The translations under genes and the position numbers were made by a program. Under the pieces are notes generated by a model, which was not told the origin of the DNA, ran no database searches, and saw only the letters and a program-made list of their open reading frames with translations. From Enterococcus sp. DIV1094 (GTDB taxonomy: Bacteria > Bacillota > Bacilli > Lactobacillales > Enterococcaceae), in NCBI RefSeq assembly GCF_017316305.2, contig NZ_CP147250.1, positions 2,417,001 through 2,481,000 of the forward strand: a stretch of 64,000 nucleotides of DNA, in the 5' to 3' direction. Positions 57,762 through 64,000 of this stretch are shown piece by piece (position 1 is the first letter of the stretch; each line of letters begins with the position of its first letter).

Positions 57762-58148
57762 ATGAAGCGAATGAACAAGGTCGTTGGAGTCAGTCATATA
57801 TGTAGTATTTTTCTTAGTATGTATTTAGGCAACAATGCAATCCAACAACCAGTCGAAGCGAATGCTTTGTTATTCCCAATCTCATTGACAGACGGGGTAA
57901 TATTAAGTATTTTTCTATTCTTAATGGTATTTATTGGAAATATTTTTGGCAGTTTTGCTAGTTTTTTTAAAATGTCTATTTACCCAGTACTATCAATAGG
58001 GTTAGGGATCACAGGAGTATTCGCCATGCTATTCTTTGTAAAAAGAATGGATGTTTACACAACTACATTTGGACTATTATGTCTTGTACAAGTGATGTTA
58101 GGTCTATGGCTGTCATTACGTTCAGCCAATCTTATGAAAATCAGGTGA
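57762..58148 (+). CDS. Small membrane protein, unknown
   Basis: A 128-residue protein with an amphipathic N-terminus and three predicted transmembrane helices (about residues 46-63, 73-92 and 98-118). No family was recognised. The ATG at 57762 follows TCAGGTGA; a GTG at 57753 lies in that site. TATAAT near 57733 may be its promoter. Its TGA overlaps the start region of the hydrolase gene, so the two are probably one transcript. Confidence 0.6.
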   Translation: MKRMNKVVGVSHICSIFLSMYLGNNAIQQPVEANALLFPISLTDGVILSIFLFLMVFIGNIFGSFASFFKMSIYPVLSIGLGITGVFAMLFFVKRMDVYTTTFGLLCLVQVMLGLWLSLRSANLMKIR

Positions 58149-58156
58149 ATCGATCA

Positions 58157-58921
58157 GTGAATCCAATTATTTTGAAACGAACAATAAAAAATATCCCAGT
58201 CTTAGAAGTGGTCCAAAAAGAGTTGAAGTCAGAAAAAATCCCAGTAGTGATCTATTATCATGGCTGGCAGACGAGTAAGGAACTTGTGTTGACGCAAGGA
58301 AGAAAAATGGCAAAAAAAGGAATGAGAGTCTTACTCCCCGATGCCATGAATCATGGAGAACGGAAGCAACCGGTGTCAAAAATCCCTTCCTTTACTTTTT
58401 GGAGTAGTATTTACGGGAATCTATTTGAATTCGATACATTGATCGAACATTTAAGAAAACGTGAACTTCTTTCAGACAAATTGGCAGTGGGTGGTGTATC
58501 GATGGGTGGCATGACCACATGTGCCTTATTGGCAAAGCACCCTGAGATCACTGGCGGTATCTGCTTGATGGGATCACCAGCACCACCTGAATATGGTAAA
58601 GAAATCTCACGTAGAGCGCAAGAATACCACTACAAGTTGCCAGATGATTACTTCGACTTGATTTCATGGGTCAATCATTACGATCTATCGATGCACCCAG
58701 AAAAATTAGCCGGACGTCCTTTGTTTTTCTGGCATGGCGAAAAAGATGAGAAAATCCCTTATCAGCAAGTAGCTAAATTTGTAGAAAAAAATAAGGATGA
58801 GTCTTACGGCAAGGGCATCGTCTTTCGTGCCTCTTCGGAGAAACGTCATATGGTAGAAGTCCCATTGATGGAAGAAGCTGCAGAGTTTTTGAGTGACATG
58901 ATGGAGAGTACTTTACAATAA
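58157..58921 (+). CDS. Alpha/beta hydrolase (YitV-like esterase)
   Basis: A 254-residue predicted cytoplasmic esterase. The oxyanion region is VVIYYHGWQTSKE, the nucleophile elbow is GGVSMGGMTTCALL (about residue 120), the acid Asp is in FWHGEKDEKIPYQ, and the His is in KRHMVEVPLM. The length and MNHGERKQ segment match YitV-type hydrolases. GTG 58157 is chosen because AGGTGA lies 8 nt upstream; GTG 58145 is possible, whereas earlier frames overlap the membrane protein gene. Substrate unknown. Confidence 0.82.
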   Translation: MNPIILKRTIKNIPVLEVVQKELKSEKIPVVIYYHGWQTSKELVLTQGRKMAKKGMRVLLPDAMNHGERKQPVSKIPSFTFWSSIYGNLFEFDTLIEHLRKRELLSDKLAVGGVSMGGMTTCALLAKHPEITGGICLMGSPAPPEYGKEISRRAQEYHYKLPDDYFDLISWVNHYDLSMHPEKLAGRPLFFWHGEKDEKIPYQQVAKFVEKNKDESYGKGIVFRASSEKRHMVEVPLMEEAAEFLSDMMESTLQ

Positions 58922-58941
58922 AAGAAAAAAGCAGGAAGAAT

Positions 58942-58992
58942 CGCCTATCAATGAGAAAGATGTTTTCTCTATGGTAGACGGTTTATTTTTTG
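58942..58992 (+). terminator. Probable terminator after the esterase gene
   Basis: CGCCTATCAATGAGAAA pairs with TTTCTCTATGGTAGACG imperfectly, followed by TTTATTTTTTG. Confidence 0.55.
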
Positions 58993-59078
58993 TTCTTACA
59001 TAAGATTCGCTCATTTTTCTCTTGATTCTTTGCTATAATGACTATAGTTATGTATTTAGGCATGGAAGGGGAGATTTT

Positions 59079-60032
59079 ATGCCAACGTTAGCAGATGTAG
59101 CTAAACGAGCAAATGTCTCAAAAATGACAGTTTCTCGGGTGATCAATCATCCAGAGCAAGTGACGGATGAACTAAAAGAATTAGTTTTTACAGCGATGGC
59201 TGAGCTTGATTATCGCCCAAATATTGCAGCAAAAGCCTTAGTTTCAAACCGTTCGCAAATCATCAAGTTGTTTATTCTTGAAGAAATCGATACGACAGAA
59301 CCTTATTATATGAATTTACTTATGGGAATCGCCAAAAGAATTGGGAAAGAACATTATTCCTTACAATTAGTGACCAATGATGCGTTTGATGTGGGGTCTT
59401 GTGATGGCTATATCATTACGGGTGTGCGTGAAAGAGATTTTGATTGGATCAATCGCTTGGAAAAGCCAGTCGTCTTATTTGGCGAGAATCGCATGGGCTA
59501 CGATTATGTCGATAGCGACAATCAATATGGAACTGCCAAAGCGACCCAATATGCTTTAGAAGTTGGTTACCAAACGGTCGTGTATATTGGTATCGATGAA
59601 GCAGAGCCTTTTGAATTATCTAGAGAAGCGGGTTATTTAAAAGTAATGGAAGAAGCTGGCTTAATACCGAGAATGTTACGTTTTGATAATCATTCGACCA
59701 CACCAGAAAAATATATCACCGAGCATTGGGATGAATTTACAGATAAGACTTGTTTTGTTTGTAGCTCTGATCGCTTGGCACTAGGCATCGTTCGTGGTAT
59801 CACGCAAGTAGGCGGGCAATTACCAGAACAATTTGGAGTGATTGGTTTTGATGGCGTATTTCTTGATCAAATCAGTTCGCCCAAGCTGACGACCGTCAAG
59901 CAAGACATTATTCGGATGGGTGAAGTTTGCGGCGAAATGCTACTGAAAAAAATTAGCGAAAAAGGAGCGAGTCAAGGCTATCGCCATTTTTTCCCCGAGT
60001 TGATCATTCGTGAAACGACAAGAAAGCGATAA
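59079..60032 (+). CDS. LacI family transcriptional regulator
   Basis: A 317-residue repressor with an N-terminal LacI HTH and hinge: PTLADVAKRANVSKMTVSRVIN followed by YRPNIAAKAL (residues 2-58). The effector-binding domain holds VCSSDRLALGIVRGI, FGVIGFDGVFLDQISSPKLTTVKQD. The effector and targets are unknown, and no sugar operon adjoins it. The ATG at 59079 follows GGAAGGGGAG; an upstream in-frame start at 59022 has no site. TATAAT occurs just upstream at 59034-59039. Confidence 0.93.
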   Translation: MPTLADVAKRANVSKMTVSRVINHPEQVTDELKELVFTAMAELDYRPNIAAKALVSNRSQIIKLFILEEIDTTEPYYMNLLMGIAKRIGKEHYSLQLVTNDAFDVGSCDGYIITGVRERDFDWINRLEKPVVLFGENRMGYDYVDSDNQYGTAKATQYALEVGYQTVVYIGIDEAEPFELSREAGYLKVMEEAGLIPRMLRFDNHSTTPEKYITEHWDEFTDKTCFVCSSDRLALGIVRGITQVGGQLPEQFGVIGFDGVFLDQISSPKLTTVKQDIIRMGEVCGEMLLKKISEKGASQGYRHFFPELIIRETTRKR

Positions 60033-60109
60033 GCGACTAACGCTTAGCTATAGAAAATACAAGATTTATGCTATTATAAGAGAAAGTCCACTTATAAAGG
60101 ATGGTTTAC

Positions 60110-60802
60110 ATGACAGAAATCAAACGAAAACATTTTCGCTTCCCTGCCTATGATGATCACATCGGCGTGAAGTTGAAAAATGAAAATAGACGCGTATTGT
60201 TCGACGGTCAAGATGATCTGATGACAGATACGAGCGACAAGCCATTGTTTGAACAAATCAATGAATTTCATTTTGAGGATTACTCAAAAAAAGAAAAAAA
60301 CAGTCATGCGACAGTCAATGTTCGACATGCTTCGACACAAAAAGAAAATCTAGCCAAACATAAACAAAATTTGCCAGATTACAGACAAAGCAATACGACG
60401 AAAACAAAACGAAACAGTCAGACGAGTTTCGGTTATGCTCGTCGGAACAGCACGTCAGAGCAAAGACCACCACAAGAGAAAAAGTCTTCATCGCGAAGCG
60501 TATTCAATAGCTCTGTAAGAGAACGGTCTTATTTTGTACCTAAATATGTGCCAGCTTCAATCATTCCTGATCAGAAGAAAAATAAAATCTCTGAAGAAGA
60601 ACTGATTGCTTCGATCAAAAAAGAAAAGAATGCGTATCTTCTATTTGAAGCAGAAAACACCCCATATGATGGAAAACAAAGCGTAACAATGGACGAAAAG
60701 AAACATCCAAGTAAAAAAAGTCATGGGGTACTAGATCGTTCATTGGAAGGCTTGATCAATGAACAAGGCGATTCTTTGAACGGGAATGGCTATTTCAACT
60801 AA
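60110..60802 (+). CDS. Low-complexity, Lys/Ser-rich hypothetical protein
   Basis: A 230-residue basic, polar protein with few hydrophobics and no globular family recognised. The central part (about residues 60-140) is rich in Ser, Asn, Lys, Thr, Gln and Arg and looks disordered. A short more ordered region follows (ISEEELIASIKKEKNAYLLFEAE, about 165-190). The N-terminus KHFRFPAYDDHIGVKL and the C-terminus RSLEGLINEQGDSL look like short binding motifs. AAAGG lies 9 nt before ATG 60110. It could be a scaffold or RNA/DNA-binding adaptor; this is inference. Confidence 0.65.
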   Translation: MTEIKRKHFRFPAYDDHIGVKLKNENRRVLFDGQDDLMTDTSDKPLFEQINEFHFEDYSKKEKNSHATVNVRHASTQKENLAKHKQNLPDYRQSNTTKTKRNSQTSFGYARRNSTSEQRPPQEKKSSSRSVFNSSVRERSYFVPKYVPASIIPDQKKNKISEEELIASIKKEKNAYLLFEAENTPYDGKQSVTMDEKKHPSKKSHGVLDRSLEGLINEQGDSLNGNGYFN

Positions 60803-60954
60803 GAATCAATCAATTACGAAAAAAAGTTGATTCCTTCAACGATTCAGTCAAATGAAAAACAGGCAAGGCTTGTGCTAAATTGTTTGAATGTTGGAGTGAA
60901 ACAGCTTTTTTGTCGATCGATCAGATAACTTGAACGGAAAGAAGGCGAAAGATG

Positions 60955-61989
60955 ATGGCTGTTTCCTCATCAATGAAAAGATTTGGTTTTACTCGTGACA
61001 CACCTTACCCAGGATTGGTTGAAGAAGAAATCGTGACGCCAGAACCTGGCGAACATGACTTGTTGATTGAAGTCGTTGCTCTCTCAATCAACCCTGTAGA
61101 TACAAAGCGAAGAGAAATCGTTAAAGCAGAAACCTTTACAGTCTTAGGTTATGATAGCGTGGGTTATGTACGAAAAGTAGGTACAGCTGTGACGGATTTT
61201 GAAGTGAATGATCGTGTCTATTATGCCGGTACGACGCAACGCGGAGGCAGTCAGCAAGAGTATCAATTAGTTGATGCGCGCATCGTTGCGAAAGCACCAC
61301 AGAATCTGACGGACGAAGAAGTCGCTGCGATCCCGCTGACTGCATTGACTGCGTATGAACTGCTATTTGAAAAATTTCATCTGATTCCGCAAAAAGGAGG
61401 AAATGAAGGCAAAGAGTTATTGGTGATCAACGGAGGCGGTGGTGTCGGTTCGATCATGACACAGTTAGCAAAATGGGCAGGTATGAAAGTCTATGCTACC
61501 GCTAGCCCGCAAAACTTTGGATGGCTGGAAAAAAATGGTGTAGATGTTCCTCTGGATTACCATCATTCTCTCTATGACCAATTAGCAGAAGTTGGGGTCG
61601 AAGGTGTGGATCATATCGCTGTACTCTATGATATCGAACCCTATGTATCAGAAATTGAAAGAATCATTCAACCACTCGGGCATATCGGGATGATCGTCAA
61701 TACAAAAGAAAAAATCGATCTAAATGGCTTTAAAAATGACTCGATCAGCTTCCATTGGGAGTATGTGTTTACAAAAACGGATCATGACAAAGAAATCGCC
61801 ACACAAGGAGCGATTTTAAAGAAATTGGCGCAACTCTTTGAAGCGAACCAGCTCCATAGTCATGTCACAACGGTTTACTCAAAGGGCATCACCAGAGCTT
61901 CACTTGAACAAGCGATGGCGGCAGTTAGTAAAGGAAGCCAACAAGGAAAATTAGTAGTCTCTGGTGGATTCCCAAAGGCGGCTCACTGA
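60955..61989 (+). CDS. Zinc-type alcohol dehydrogenase-like (MDR) oxidoreductase
   Basis: A 344-residue NAD(P)H-dependent oxidoreductase of the medium-chain superfamily, quinone-reductase-like. GFTRDTPYPG and NPVDTKRREIV give the N-terminal catalytic domain. The nucleotide-binding motif is INGGGGVGSIMTQLAKWAGMKVYATAS (about residues 156-182). The usual zinc-binding Cys cluster is absent, as in quinone reductases. ATG 60955 follows GAAGG at 9 nt. Single gene, ending in a terminator shared with the convergent YitT gene. Confidence 0.9.
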   Translation: MAVSSSMKRFGFTRDTPYPGLVEEEIVTPEPGEHDLLIEVVALSINPVDTKRREIVKAETFTVLGYDSVGYVRKVGTAVTDFEVNDRVYYAGTTQRGGSQQEYQLVDARIVAKAPQNLTDEEVAAIPLTALTAYELLFEKFHLIPQKGGNEGKELLVINGGGGVGSIMTQLAKWAGMKVYATASPQNFGWLEKNGVDVPLDYHHSLYDQLAEVGVEGVDHIAVLYDIEPYVSEIERIIQPLGHIGMIVNTKEKIDLNGFKNDSISFHWEYVFTKTDHDKEIATQGAILKKLAQLFEANQLHSHVTTVYSKGITRASLEQAMAAVSKGSQQGKLVVSGGFPKAAH

Positions 61990-62016
61990 TTCAACAAAAC
62001 AACTGACAAGAAAAAA

Positions 62017-62068
62017 AGAGCTACATCCTTAAATAGTCATGCTATTTAAAGGAGGTAGCTCTTATTGT
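62017..62068. terminator. Bidirectional terminator between MDR gene and YitT
   Basis: AGAGCTACATCCTT-AAATAG pairs with CTATTT-AAGGAGGTAGCTCT, an 18-bp stem with two mismatches, followed by TATTG. A-rich sequence precedes it. Confidence 0.75.
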
Positions 62069-62079
62069 ATGAAAATGGC

Positions 62080-62745
62080 TTAATCTAAGTAAGGTTCTTC
62101 CATAGGTTCTAATGGATTCACTGTTGCTGTTGTAGATGTGATTTTTTTGAAAGGATTTGAGATTCTGAGATACTTCACTTTATTCAATGTATAAGATAAA
62201 ATCGAACAGCTTAAAAGAGTATACGCAAAATGAGTGAAATCCAAATACATCAAAGAGACAATTAAAATACCAAAAGTGATAATAAATAGGCTTTTGCCAA
62301 TATTTACATGGTAGTATTTTTCAATCGCTTGATAAATGATATCTGTTCCGCCTGTACTTCCTCCAAAACGAAAGACTAGCCCGCAACCGATCCCCGAAAG
62401 AACCCCGGTCATTAGACTATTCACAAGCAAGTTTCCGACAGCAAAATGAACGTTCAGATTTTCCCATACATGTAAAAAGAAGACCAAAGAAAATGTTCCG
62501 ACTATCGTTCGAATAAATGAATGTTTTCCAAAAATAAATAAGGAAACCAGCAATAAAGGTAAATTTATGATCAGCGAGGTGATAGAGGGCGCAAAGCCAA
62601 ATAAATGATTTAGTAAAAGAGCAATACCTGTAACACCACCGTCAGCTAATTTTGAAGGGAGATTGATTCCAGTGACTGCCAATCCGTAAAGAGCTGCCCC
62701 TAAAATAATTCCGCATAAGTCTAATAAAAATTTGATATGTTTCAT
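62080..62745 (-). CDS. YitT family membrane protein lacking DUF2179
   Basis: A 221-residue integral membrane protein with about five helices, including LADGGVTGIALLLNHLFG and the glycine-rich FRFGGSTGGTDIIYQAIEKYYH motif shared with the 11689-12570 paralogue. The C-terminus stops after the last helix with a short Thr/Pro-rich tail (TSTTATVNPLEPMEEP), so the cytoplasmic DUF2179 domain is missing. No frameshift is seen, so this looks like a stable short form rather than a broken gene. AAAAGAGGTTAGAG precedes the ATG. Confidence 0.88.
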   Translation of the reverse strand: MKHIKFLLDLCGIILGAALYGLAVTGINLPSKLADGGVTGIALLLNHLFGFAPSITSLIINLPLLLVSLFIFGKHSFIRTIVGTFSLVFFLHVWENLNVHFAVGNLLVNSLMTGVLSGIGCGLVFRFGGSTGGTDIIYQAIEKYYHVNIGKSLFIITFGILIVSLMYLDFTHFAYTLLSCSILSYTLNKVKYLRISNPFKKITSTTATVNPLEPMEEPYLD

Positions 62746-63036
62746 CTCTAACCTCTTTTCTTTTTGAAAATTTTCAGCAATCTTTATATTACACTGAACA
62801 ACTCTATTTATTCAATAGGAAAATGGAAAAAAATATACATAAAGAAGTATATTTTATTTCCTTCAAGATTTTCTCGATGAAAACTGGAAAAATTCTTGGT
62901 AAACATCCCATCGTCCTTTATTTTGAAAACCAGAAAAGTAGTGCATGAGTAAAAAAGAAGCATTTCTATATAAAAAACAGCGATTATCTTATGAAATTTA
63001 ACGATTATGATGTCAAAACAACCGATTTTTACTTTT

Positions 63037-63067
63037 TTGGTCACGGACACTCAAGATAAAGTATAAT
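63037..63067 (+). promoter_or_regulatory. Predicted promoter of the small RNA
   Basis: TATAAT at 63062-63067 is a perfect -10. The -35 is weak (TTGGTC at 63037-63042, 19-bp spacer). Confidence 0.45.
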
Positions 63068-63073
63068 ATTTAT

Positions 63074-63140
63074 TGAACAAGCCAGTAAACAAGTATCTCC
63101 CCCACGAGATTTTAAACGTTACTGGCTGTTTTTTTTTGCT
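63074..63140 (+). ncRNA. Candidate small RNA with C-rich loop
   Basis: A short transcript of about 65 nt is predicted from TATAAT to a strong intrinsic terminator: AGCCAGTAA (63080-63088) pairs with TTACTGGCT (63119-63127), then nine or more T. Inside the loop a second stem ATCTC/GAGAT (63095-63099, 63106-63110) presents a CCCCAC hexaloop. The preceding gene is on the other strand, so this terminator cannot belong to it, and no ORF fits inside. C-rich loops of Gram-positive small RNAs often pair with Shine-Dalgarno G-runs. Evidence is structural only. Confidence 0.55.
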
Positions 63141-63158
63141 CAAAAAGAAAACTTCTAC

Positions 63159-63208
63159 TTTACAAAGGGAACGATTGTTCGTATAATAAAAGTGCGAACA
63201 ATCGTTCG
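63159..63208 (+). promoter_or_regulatory. Promoter with two SOS (LexA/DinR) boxes
   Basis: TTTACA (63159-63164) and TATAAT (63182-63187) are 17 bp apart. GAACGATTGTTC (63169-63180) fills the spacer, and CGAACAATCGTTCG (63195-63208) covers the transcription start. Both are perfect GAAC-N4-GTTC palindromes, centres 27 bp apart, matching the Gram-positive LexA (DinR/Cheo) consensus. The second also matches the full CGAAC-N4-GTTCG form. Confidence 0.85.
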
Positions 63209-63234
63209 GTATAAAATCTTAGAGGTGATCGAAT

Positions 63235-63450
63235 ATGCAATCAATGAGACGTTTAGGTGCAATGTTGTTGATTTTATTTTTTGGTATTATTATAGGTAAT
63301 TATGGGTTACAAACAGCATTGTTGATTTTTCTGCCTTCATTTGTACTGTGGTTTGTAATGTGGGATGAAAAAAAGTATCGACAAACCGAACGAAAACGCA
63401 GATATGAAGAAAATTTTTATCAGCAGGGAACACCCTATCATTCCAAATAA
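63235..63450 (+). CDS. Small SOS-controlled membrane protein
   Basis: A 71-residue protein with two hydrophobic segments (about residues 7-21 and 25-43, LQTALLIFLPSFVLWFVMW) separated by GNYG, followed by a strongly charged tail (DEKKYRQTERKRRYEENFY). The positive-inside rule predicts a hairpin with both ends in the cytoplasm. AGAGGTGAT lies 7 nt before the ATG. No family was recognised. Two LexA-type boxes control it, so it should be induced by DNA damage, like the SOS cell-division inhibitors (YneA, SosA, SidA) or membrane toxins of other bacteria, but its sequence differs from those. Its own terminator follows. Confidence 0.8.
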   Translation: MQSMRRLGAMLLILFFGIIIGNYGLQTALLIFLPSFVLWFVMWDEKKYRQTERKRRYEENFYQQGTPYHSK

Positions 63451-63466
63451 CTCAATAGAAAACGCC

Positions 63467-63512
63467 ACTTGCAATCGGTTCTCACCAACGACTCGATTGC
63501 AAGTTTTTTTTT
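63467..63512 (+). terminator. Intrinsic terminator after the SOS gene
   Basis: ACTTGCAATCG (63467-63477) pairs with CGATTGCAAGT (63494-63504), followed by a run of eight or more T. Confidence 0.88.
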
Positions 63513-63579
63513 AAAACAACTTAGTTGGGAATTTGCTTGGCTATGTTTATACTTAAAGGAGAACGGAAAGGAAGGTCAT

Positions 63580-64000
63580 ATGAATACGTTTATCGAAACG
63601 CTCAGTGAGAGAAAAGAAGAGTTACTTGCAGCTACATTCCAGCACTTATCTATATCATTGATTGCCTTACTGATCGCCGCAGTGATTGCGATCCCATTGG
63701 CTATTTGGGCAGTAAGCCACAAACGAATGGCAGAATTTTTATTACAAGTCACAAGTGTACTGCAAACCATTCCCTCACTTGCACTTTTAGGATTATTGAT
63801 CCCATTTGTGGGGATCGGGACATTACCAGCATTGATTGCTTTGATCTTATATGCATTATTACCCATCTTTCAAAGTACCTATATTGGCTTAGCAGAGATT
63901 GATCCGTCAATTGAAGAAGCTGCGGTTGCTTTTGGCATGTCGCGTTTTAGAAGATTGATCAAAGTAGAATTACCCATTGCACTTCCTGTAATCATCTCAG
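63580..64000 (+). CDS. Osmoprotectant-type ABC transporter permease (3' partial)
   Basis: The visible 140 residues start [15 protein letters not shown] and run past the window end. At least three transmembrane helices are present. [19 protein letters not shown] is the OpuC/ProW-type signature, and [21 protein letters not shown] is the EAA loop that contacts the ATPase. It would import glycine betaine, choline, carnitine or a related compound (ergothioneine in EgtU-type systems). In many lactic acid bacteria this permease is fused to a substrate-binding domain; the end is not visible. AAGGAAGG precedes the ATG. Confidence 0.9.
   Translation, partial: MNTFIETLSERKEELLAATFQHLSISLIALLIAAVIAIPLAIWAVSHKRMAEFLLQVTSVLQTIPSLALLGLLIPFVGIGTLPALIALILYALLPIFQSTYIGLAEIDPSIEEAAVAFGMSRFRRLIKVELPIALPVIIS

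Larger units (their letters stand above)
62746..63234. other. 489-bp gap: small RNA and SOS-type promoter
   Basis: The left half (62746-63030) is AT-rich without convincing signals. An open frame on the minus strand at 62808-63050 has no ribosome-binding site and is not credited. The right half holds a predicted promoter and terminator for a small RNA (63037-63140) and the SOS-box promoter of the 63235 gene. Confidence 0.5.

Noticed and set aside
62808-63050. 80-codon minus-strand frame in the gap before the SOS gene
   Set aside because: No Shine-Dalgarno sequence, low-complexity Phe/Ile/Lys content and its start overlaps the predicted small-RNA promoter. Likely a chance frame in AT-rich DNA.

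Overview
The window reads as a chromosomal segment of a low-GC Gram-positive lactic acid bacterium, most likely an Enterococcus of the faecium/mundtii/hirae/durans type. The evidence is the AT-rich composition, strong AGGAGG ribosome-binding sites, intrinsic terminators after most operons, the xerC-hslV-hslU-codY block, pyruvate formate-lyase with its activase, Mn-dependent pyrophosphatase, the Lactobacillales-type thymidylate synthase next to DHFR, and parE-parC. The species cannot be fixed from sequence reading alone. No rRNA, tRNA, prophage or CRISPR array was seen.

Layout: 0-6.4 kb holds core genes rpsA (5' end missing), der, hup, then a degenerate 3-dehydroquinate-synthase-like gene, a TPR protein and ypiB. 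6.5-11.7 kb is an accessory patch: a proline-iminopeptidase-like hydrolase, a decayed gene fragment, two GNAT acetyltransferases, a methyltransferase and a complete ISL3-family insertion sequence with an 8-bp target duplication. 11.7-25.7 kb is again largely core: YitT membrane protein, MazG-like/cca, two unknown genes, an NhaP-type antiporter, uup, thyA-folA, DegV, the ypmR-ypmS-msrA-yozE operon and signal peptidase I. 25.7-33.4 kb is a mosaic of small genes with cre-like (CcpA) sites at predicted transcription starts: VOC protein, secreted unknown protein, membrane-bound XRE regulator, DUF3788 protein, APH-like kinase, then AraC regulator / lone PTS EIIC / GH35 beta-galactosidase. 33.9-44.9 kb holds rbgA-rnhB-dprA, topA-trmFO, xerC-hslVU-codY and an aldose epimerase. 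45-54.3 kb holds plsY, a CoA-binding protein, parE-parC, pflB and pflA. 54.4-64 kb holds ppaC, several membrane or hypothetical proteins, an esterase, a LacI regulator, an MDR oxidoreductase, a second YitT protein, a candidate small RNA, a small SOS-box-controlled membrane protein, and the start of an osmolyte-type ABC permease that runs off the window.

Themes: ribosome and translation maturation (rpsA, der, rbgA, cca, trmFO), DNA topology and processing (hup, topA, parE-parC, xerC, dprA, rnhB), protein quality control and redox repair (hslVU, msrA, lepB), and fermentative carbon use (pflBA with a Rex-like box, GH35/PTS with cre).

The most notable observations are: (1) a 71-residue membrane protein at 63235-63450 whose promoter carries two perfect GAAC-N4-GTTC SOS boxes; (2) a probable free-standing small RNA with a C-rich loop just upstream of it; (3) a dehydroquinate-synthase relic lacking metal ligands, located between hup and the TPR-ypiB pair, where Bacillus subtilis carries an aromatic operon including aroB; (4) several leader structures (dprA, rbgA, xerC) that suggest undescribed post-transcriptional or transcriptional control.
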